Positions 58,562-64,000 of a stretch of 64,000 nt of DNA are shown one piece after another. Under the pieces are notes generated by a model, which saw nothing but the letters and a program-made list of their open reading frames with translations, had not been told where the DNA came from and searched no databases. Both the position numbers and the translations under genes were made by a program. This DNA comes from Amyloporia xantha (taxonomy: Eukaryota > Basidiomycota > Agaricomycetes > Polyporales > Adustoporiaceae), in assembly GCA_036971615.1 (NCBI GenBank), contig JAYKKR010000007.1, forward strand, positions 620,001 through 684,000. Direction: 5' to 3'. The first letter of the stretch is position 1. Each line of letters starts with the position of its first letter.

Positions 58562-60199
58562 TCTGTCAGCAAGCCGACCAAACGACGGATAAAAGACGGA
58601 GAAGAAAACTGAAGACTAAGAAGCGTGGGGACGTACGTCTGGAGTGGGCAGTGGTTGTGAACATTAGCTTTCGAAGGACGGTATGAGTCTAAGTCTGGAA
58701 GTAGGCGGCGGAAGGCAGCACTTGCGCTGAAGAGGGCGGCGCACGACACGCGGCGCGCACGCAACGCAGCTTGCCTGCAGCTGCGGTGCGGAGAAAGTTC
58801 CGGCAGGAGGAGGGGTGGAGGTGAACACGAGGCGGGATGGGTGAGGGTGGCCGCCGACACGAGCATATCCAGACATATGTATATGCGGGCAATTACGGCA
58901 GGAGGGAAGAGCTTTGTGAAGCGAACTAGGCGGCGTTTCCGTTACCAGTACTGCGGCGATGAGATGTCAGAAGGTGATTCTGCGGGCATACAGAGGTCTC
59001 TGTGATGCGTGAGTTGTGTCAATACGGGTGCTGGATGCGACTATTCGTTTCACGCATTGTCGCGAGGCGGCGGGCTATGCTACATCGTGCTTAAAGTTGA
59101 TGGGGCCCAGATGTACGTCTGGTGGATGTCCCTTATAGCAGCTTGGTAAACTAAAGACAGGGATATCTTGTACGGATCTCATCGAGCGATGGAGGAAGGC
59201 TGTGCAGCTCTCCCGAAAGAACCGCAAAGGGACACGAAAGACACACCTTGAGTAGAGCGCATATCAGAAACACCCTGGGGCCGTGGCGTGTCCGATCCAA
59301 GATGACAACATTTATTCGGCTCTGCGTAGACGACACAAAACGCATACTGTACACTTGAGTAAAGCGAGACCTCTCGTGAAAAGGAGCTCTAGGTCTTTGC
59401 TTATGATTTGCCCTTCGAATCAAAACTGACGCGCTTGCGACTGTCAGTTAGACTGAACATGGATTGTGTCATTGTGACGTCCTCACCACGATATATCCCA
59501 GAATAAACCTGATCAAAAATTGTATGCTTCAAAGCGATTCCTTTGAGGAACAAAATATATCTCGAGTTGGAGTAGGAATGATATCCGCGCAACTCCCAGT
59601 AATCAGGAGTAAGACACAGTCGTTTCTGACGACCACGACTGGAAACCTGAAACAAGATACGTATTGCATCAATGAGACGAGCAGGACACTGTGAGAGAAA
59701 TATTGAGCTGGACGCTCGTCCGATACGCCTGGGAAGGAGGAGGTAGTAGACGCTTGGTGCGAGGGTGAAGAGCGATCACGGAGGAGGACGACCGCGTCTT
59801 CCTCCTCCGCCGCTGTGGCGGATCGGTAGTGTCTTTGCTACTCGGGCTCAAAGAATATATCCATATCTTTTTCTTTTTCACATTATTCCTTGCAAGCCTT
59901 TGGTGGCAAACGAGTCATCCAAGACGTCGAGGTCTGGATACAGCCCGGTTGTGACCGGTCACCAGATAGAACTAGTCCGCTGCATCGCCGCCCACTCGAC
60001 TTGATACATCTATGTCCAGACGGTGAGTAAATCCTTCTCCGTCTCGTCTCGCCCTAATCACTACTCTAGATCACTCCGATTCACGATATATATGCGGTGT
60101 TCTGTTGGCTTGTGAGGGGTTTCAGGACCACGCAGACGACTTTCCACGAATCCCTGTAGCATATCCTTTTCCATTCCGCCTCCGCTTCTGTCTGCAGAT
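58562..60199. other. upstream region of receptor gene and largely empty intergenic DNA
   Basis: 58562-58900 is the 5' flank of the receptor. Only one low-confidence minus-strand frame at 59401-59655 is listed separately. A GGTGGCAAA nonamer at ~59900 resembles the proteasome box of ascomycete yeasts but has no proteasome gene nearby. Nothing else recognised. Confidence 0.45.
59401..59655 (-). CDS. hypothetical open frame, weak
   Basis: The frame is open from about 59710 to the stop at 59401 and reads basic, moderately hydrophobic text: FQVSSRGRQKRLCLTPDYWE, HSYSNSRYILFLKGIALKHT, IFDQVYSGIYRGEDVTMTQS. A CAG acceptor-like site at 59693 could bring in an upstream exon from 59881 (MKKKKIWIYSLSPSSK). 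No family resemblance and no second line of support, so it may be a relic or chance. Confidence 0.25.
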   Translation of the reverse strand: MFQVSSRGRQKRLCLTPDYWELRGYHSYSNSRYILFLKGIALKHTIFDQVYSGIYRGEDVTMTQSMFSLTDSRKRVSFDSKGKS

Positions 60200-61420
60200 A
60201 TGGCAACGTACTATACCCTCCGCCAACAGGCTTCGTCCTCCCAAACCATTTCCACGCGCCAAGAAGAAGGGCGACAATTGACTACTCTCGACATTCAAGT
60301 CGGCGATCACTCCATCTATATTTTCCCCGACCCCTCCTCCGCACCTCCTAGTCCTGCACCCTCTCTCTTTTCGCCCGCAACATCTTTTGATGATTCCTTA
60401 TCCCCCGTCTTCTCTCCCTCCTCACCATCACCATCACCCTCACCCTCTCGCCCTCGTGTGCGACATCATGCCTCCAGCCTCTCCACTCGCAGTCTGAGCA
60501 TCAGCCAAGCGAGCACCGGCTCCTCATCTCGCTCTGCTCACACGTCATCATTCTACGCCCTCGAGATACCCTCGCCCATCTCGCCCACCTACGTCAGTGT
60601 AGGGCCCGATTCCGACGTCGGCGAAATATGGGACGGCATACACTCGCCTGCGGACGAGGAGGCGTCGTGGCTCCTCGAGGAGCGTGTCGAGCGCGTCGGC
60701 CGGTGGGACCTCGACCTGCGCCTGAGGCAGTTTGCCGAGCGCGCGTCGGCCTCGGCGACCCAGCAGCGGCGCATGCGCCTCGCGCCCCTGCGCACGCACA
60801 CGCGGACGATCTCTCAGGCCGGGACGAACACCACCAGCTTCGCGTCATCGCGACCGCCGCGATCTGCATCCTCCACGCGTCCGATCTCCCCACCGCCGGA
60901 GCCCCGCATTCGCCTGCCGCTGCTCTCTTTCTTCGCTGCAATTCTCTCGCTCGATCTCGACGACCCTGCCCTCCGTCTCCTCACGCAATCCGCACCCGAC
61001 GACGCCGACTCGGTTCTCTTCCCAGGCCACAGTGCTGCGCGTTTGCTTCAGGGCCTGGACGATACCAAGCCAGAGTCCTCGAAACCCCCCTCATCGCCGT
61101 CTTCCTCAGAGTCAAGCTCAGACTCGGATTCTTCAACTGATCCGCGTACGAGCGAAGATCATGAACTCACGCCTGATGCTCCCCCTGTGCACGGCCTGCA
61201 GAAGCTGCTGTCGTCCGCGCACGATCCTTCTGGCGCCGCCCTGCGTTCTCTGCGTGCGGGGCTCGCGCTTGCGTCATTGCCGGGTGAGTATGTTGCCGGT
61301 GTCCCTGGTGTACGCGGACTAGCAGGCTTGTGGCGCGTCGTAGGTGAAGTATGTGTACGCAGCGGGCAAGCGTGGAGAGAGGTGTGGGTAAGTACTGGTG
61401 GGGGTAAAGCTGGTCTGTGA
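60200..61420 (+). CDS. Ser/Pro-rich protein of unknown function
   Basis: One uninterrupted exon of 406 residues from ATG 60200 (MATYYTLRQQASSSQTISTR) to 61420. Residues ~50-125 are Ser/Pro repeats (SPSSPSPSPSPSRPRVRHH). A central part has an acidic/aromatic patch (SPADEEASWLLEERVERVGR, then WDLDLRLRQFAERASA). A hydrophobic stretch IRLPLLSFFAAILSLDLDDP marks the start of an ordered C-terminal region, which is followed by a Ser/Asp run and GLQKLLSSAHDPSGAALRSL and GLAGLWRVVGEVCVRSGQAW. Intronless genes are rare in this window. No catalytic or DNA-binding motif. Length, codon use and the ordered segments support a real gene; the family is not recognised. A regulatory or adaptor protein is only a guess. 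Confidence 0.68.
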   Translation: MATYYTLRQQASSSQTISTRQEEGRQLTTLDIQVGDHSIYIFPDPSSAPPSPAPSLFSPATSFDDSLSPVFSPSSPSPSPSPSRPRVRHHASSLSTRSLSISQASTGSSSRSAHTSSFYALEIPSPISPTYVSVGPDSDVGEIWDGIHSPADEEASWLLEERVERVGRWDLDLRLRQFAERASASATQQRRMRLAPLRTHTRTISQAGTNTTSFASSRPPRSASSTRPISPPPEPRIRLPLLSFFAAILSLDLDDPALRLLTQSAPDDADSVLFPGHSAARLLQGLDDTKPESSKPPSSPSSSESSSDSDSSTDPRTSEDHELTPDAPPVHGLQKLLSSAHDPSGAALRSLRAGLALASLPGEYVAGVPGVRGLAGLWRVVGEVCVRSGQAWREVWVSTGGGKAGL

Positions 61421-62646
61421 ATCGAGTATCTGCTTTTGTTCGAGCACAATATTGTGCCCCGTTCCAAGATGAATTATACTACATGATATGTTGTTGTATT
61501 GCTGTGCACCGCATCATGGACCTGCCTGCGTTCCCCTCCAGGCTTTCTGCTATCTCCGCTCCACTCCTCTTCTCTTCTCTGTTTCTCTATATTATATTCT
61601 CTCTGCTACTACCCGTTGTATCATAGAACGGATATGCTCGTTGGTTGAGTAGCTCTCTCGCATGTACCTTAATAAATCCATCTATAATAGAATTCGACAC
61701 CGGAAATATGACCCTTCGTGACTCTAGTCTGAACCAACGCCATTTTCCGAAAAGCAGTTTTGACGGTACAGTGGTAGATGCGGGCCGTCAAATCTGCCTG
61801 TGAATGAAATTCGGAACACAGCACAGATACATGAATGCGCGTACATCGATATCGTGACCATCACAAGTACGGGTGTCGTCGAGTCGTCGAATAATGAGAG
61901 TGCAAGATATATGAGAACAAGAAGGTAAGACATACGTTAGGAGAACAACATCTCCGATTCGGACGGTAGCACCCGTGAAGGGATGCTGAAGCTGTCAATG
62001 AAGAGTAAGACCAGCGTGGCGGATGAAGCGTGAGTGCTCTGAGTTCTCTATGAATATTGGCTCTTGTCTGAAGATCTCCGTTCATATTATACCTCTGTCC
62101 CTTAGACGTGATGATCGCTATGATGGCCACTTGCATACCGAAGCACATACTCCGCACTCACCGCAACCTTTCCATATTGCAGGCTGAGGCCTGACCATCT
62201 CCAGCATCGTTTATACGCCATATGCTCTTGTGACGTTTCCGGCTGGTTTCTCCTCCACGTTTACACCACAAGGAGATGTAAATATACCTTCATTGTAAGT
62301 CAGTACATTTGTATTACGTATAATACGTGCCAGAAGAGCAATTGTGCCAGCAGCGCCGACTAGTCTGCTTCTGTGCATATGTCACAGTCCACGACTTTAA
62401 AGAAACGCCGTTTACTCCTAATACAATATGTTGTGCCTGATCGGTTGAGTGGGAATCATTACTGTCAATTGGGAATGAGTGTCCGAGCGAGCATAACAGT
62501 AAAGATGAGTTGGGACGCTTACGTGAAGAAGACGTAACACCCAGCGAACGTCTTGATTACGTCTACAGAGAACCTAGAAGCTAGGATCGAATATTAGACA
62601 TGTCCCATAGTAACAGCTCGTGAGCAGGTACAGAGCAGATGCGTGA
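61421..62646. other. intergenic, convergent 3' ends, no firm gene
   Basis: 1.2 kb, AT-rich at both sides. Minus-strand frames at 61724-61933 and 61861-62157 show some hydrophobic text but no consistent splice or motif. Nothing else recognised. Confidence 0.5.
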
Positions 62647-63383
62647 TCACGCCCCGCGCGCATTGTACCGCATGCCCTCCAGCTCTTGGATCTCCTCTTC
62701 GCTCTGCTCCGCCCACCGGCGCACACTGTACACAAACCACGTCAAACCACCGGCGATACTCCACCACGCAACATCCGGCCAGGTACGCGAGACAATTAAC
62801 GCAAGAACCGGTGCCACTGCGGGCGCAATTAATGTGAAAGGATGAGCGAAGGGTAATGGAAGCGCGAGGAAGAGGTGGAACGGGGGCGGGAGCGGGGAGA
62901 GTGTACGAAGAATCGGATGTGAAGGTGGCAAGAGAAGAAGGATGAGGTTGAGTTGCAGAATAATGTGCACGACGGCTAGAAACGTAGGAAATGGGACTGG
63001 CTGCGCGGGCGTGTGGTACGGAAGTAGAGCATATAATGGAGACTCTTTGTCTTCTTTGAGCAGGTAGATGAGATGTCTAGCCAGTATTGATCATAGAAGT
63101 ACAGAAAATCAGCTAGACGTTGACCGAAGTAGATTTCTAATGAGACTCACAGTACACATGACAGGCCGACGACGACCTGGACAAGAAAGAGATACTGGGT
63201 AACCGCAGCATCACTTTGTTGGCGGAGACTTTGTATAAGCTCCTCCTGCTCTGGTATGGAGTGCAACGTGGGTACCCAATAAGACGACAACTAGATGTAC
63301 TACGTACCTTGTTCATCCAATATATGATCATCCTCAGACTCGTTGTCGGAGAATCTAAAGGGAATCCTTTGGCGAAGAGACAT
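62647..63383 (-). CDS. four-helix membrane protein, unknown function
   Basis: Three exons, 63383-63308, 63250-63151 and 63076-62647, spliced in phase, give 201 residues. The start ATG 63383 gives MSLRQRIPFRFSDNESEDDH, an acidic cytosolic-type end followed by a short helix (EELIQSLRQQSDAAVTQYLF). Hydrophobic segments: FLVQVVVGLSCVLHLIYLL; PTFLAVVHIILQLNLILLLL; LPLPFAHPFTLIAPAVAPVL; VAWWSIAGGLTWFVYSVRRW. The C-terminus is EEEIQELEGMRYNARGA, acidic then basic. The layout suggests an ER or Golgi multi-pass protein. I do not recognise a named family. Divergent from the probable RIO1 gene. Confidence 0.68.
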
Positions 63384-63561
63384 TCCGAGAAGTAGTGCTG
63401 GGTCCCAGGGCCTGTCTTGTAGTCAAACCACCTCGCCTCGACTTCAGGACCTTGCAGTAGTAGTTTGTCGAGTTTCGTGTTCGCCCGAGACCCGAAAGTG
63501 AGTCGTAGTAACGCTATATGGCAAGAGCCACCTTCGACGCGCGCGTTTCCTTCATGACGGT

Positions 63562-63575
63562 CACGTGCAGCCAAT
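63562..63575. promoter_or_regulatory. E-box (CACGTG) next to a CCAAT box in a divergent promoter
   Basis: CACGTG at 63562-63567 and CCAAT at 63571-63575, between start codons at 63383 (minus) and 63699 (plus). Position between divergent genes supports a shared regulatory region; the binding proteins are not known. Confidence 0.45.
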
Positions 63576-63698
63576 CAGATCGCGGTGGCGGGAATCTTCT
63601 GCTTTTCGACTATTGCACTGGAAGAATTACACCCCTATATCTGCTCACCGCCCTCTCGTGTCCACGATCGCCATAATTCTATCTGTGATTTGAATGCA

Positions 63699-64000
63699 AT
63701 GTCCTCGAACCCTCAGCCTATTCACGAGGACATCCAAGAGGGCCAATTTGACGACGCTCCAGAAGATGCAGGCATAGCCGCGCCAATCAATCCTCGCGAA
63801 GGCCACGCCTTCATCGACGAAGACAGCATCCTCGAATGGTCCTCAGAGAGTGAACACGAAGACGACGAAGAAGCAGATGCGTTTGACGCAGAGGAAGACA
63901 ACATGGAGGCCGCCGCCTTCGACACCCTCCGCGCGGAAGACGAGGACTGGGAGATCGCCGAACGAGGTACGCCTGGCTCACGCTTTACTCCCGCAAGCCG
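63699..64000 (+). CDS. RIO1: probable RIO1 protein kinase, N-terminus only (gene runs off the window)
   Basis: ATG 63699 opens MSSNPQPIHEDIQEGQFDDA, an acidic disordered head with DEDSILEWSSESEHEDDEEA, and then FDTLRAEDEDWEIAERG before a GTACGC donor at ~63967. The D-E-D-W-E-I-A-E-R block with the exon ending in phase 1 corresponds to the sequence just ahead of the kinase domain in Rio1 atypical kinases, which act in final 40S subunit maturation. The kinase domain itself lies beyond base 64000, so the call rests on this short motif and the acidic head only. Confidence 0.55.
   Translation, partial: MSSNPQPIHEDIQEGQFDDAPEDAGIAAPINPREGHAFIDEDSILEWSSESEHEDDEEADAFDAEEDNMEAAAFDTLRAEDEDWEIAERGTPGSRFTPAS

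Noticed and set aside
59899..59909. GGTGGCAAA, resembling the yeast proteasome control box
   Set aside because: A single 9-mer with no proteasome gene close by; the Rpn4 system is an ascomycete feature and not assured in this lineage.
60548..61467. Several open frames on both strands over the Ser/Pro-rich gene
   Set aside because: GC-rich codon bias opens alternate frames. Only the 406-residue plus-strand frame has a good start and ordered segments.
1..64000. CRISPR arrays, bacterial operons, rRNA genes and tRNA genes
   Set aside because: No regularly spaced repeats, no prokaryotic gene organisation and no rRNA sequence were seen. A visual look for tRNA B-box patterns found only coding matches, though a covariance search would be needed to exclude tRNAs fully.

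Overview
This window is nuclear DNA of a basidiomycete fungus, most likely an Agaricomycete of the polypore type; the species cannot be named from the sequence alone. The evidence is compact genes on both strands, many 45-80 nt GT-AG introns, no operons, and a fungal gene set (JEN-type carboxylate permease, Pet127, a basidiomycete-type seven-helix receptor, an F-box relic). Coding regions below were assembled by hand by joining exons across reading frames and checking that intron phases agree.

Layout. 1-5.4 kb: the 3' part of the RNA cytidine acetyltransferase KRE33/NAT10 and a convergent JEN1-like transporter. 5.4-19 kb is more accessory. It holds three related one-helix membrane proteins of an unrecognised family (at 7.1, 11.2 and 16.2 kb), a small multi-helix membrane protein, the proteasome-assembly WD40 protein RPN14/PAAF1, a long LYR-motif protein, a 107-bp fold-back repeat, and a 651-bp hAT-like non-autonomous transposon with 8-bp target duplications. 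19-25 kb is one 12-exon gene for a ~1,777-residue protein joining a nucleotidyltransferase-like domain to ankyrin repeats.

26-42 kb: a GSKIP-domain protein, VPS45, ERV46 (with an apparent 1-bp frame disruption in exon 1) lying between two diverging paralogous coiled-coil genes, a small hydrophilic protein, a UBA micro-gene, and a UspA-domain protein. 42-51 kb: mitochondrial PET127, ARL8 (12 exons, one of 9 nt), proteasome receptor RPN13 (a 12-nt exon), a decayed F-box gene, and the short coiled-coil protein SCOC. 51-64 kb: RAD50 behind a promoter with two MluI-type cell-cycle boxes, a seven-helix receptor with a GC-AG intron, a Ser/Pro-rich orphan, a four-helix membrane protein, and the start of a probable RIO1 kinase.

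Functional themes are scattered housekeeping: ribosome and tRNA modification or biogenesis (KRE33, RIO1), proteasome (RPN14, RPN13), vesicle traffic (VPS45, ERV46, ARL8, SCOC) and DNA repair (RAD50). The most interesting material is in the accessory 5-25 kb part: the three-member membrane family, one copy with a duplicated splice acceptor, and the NTase-ankyrin giant.
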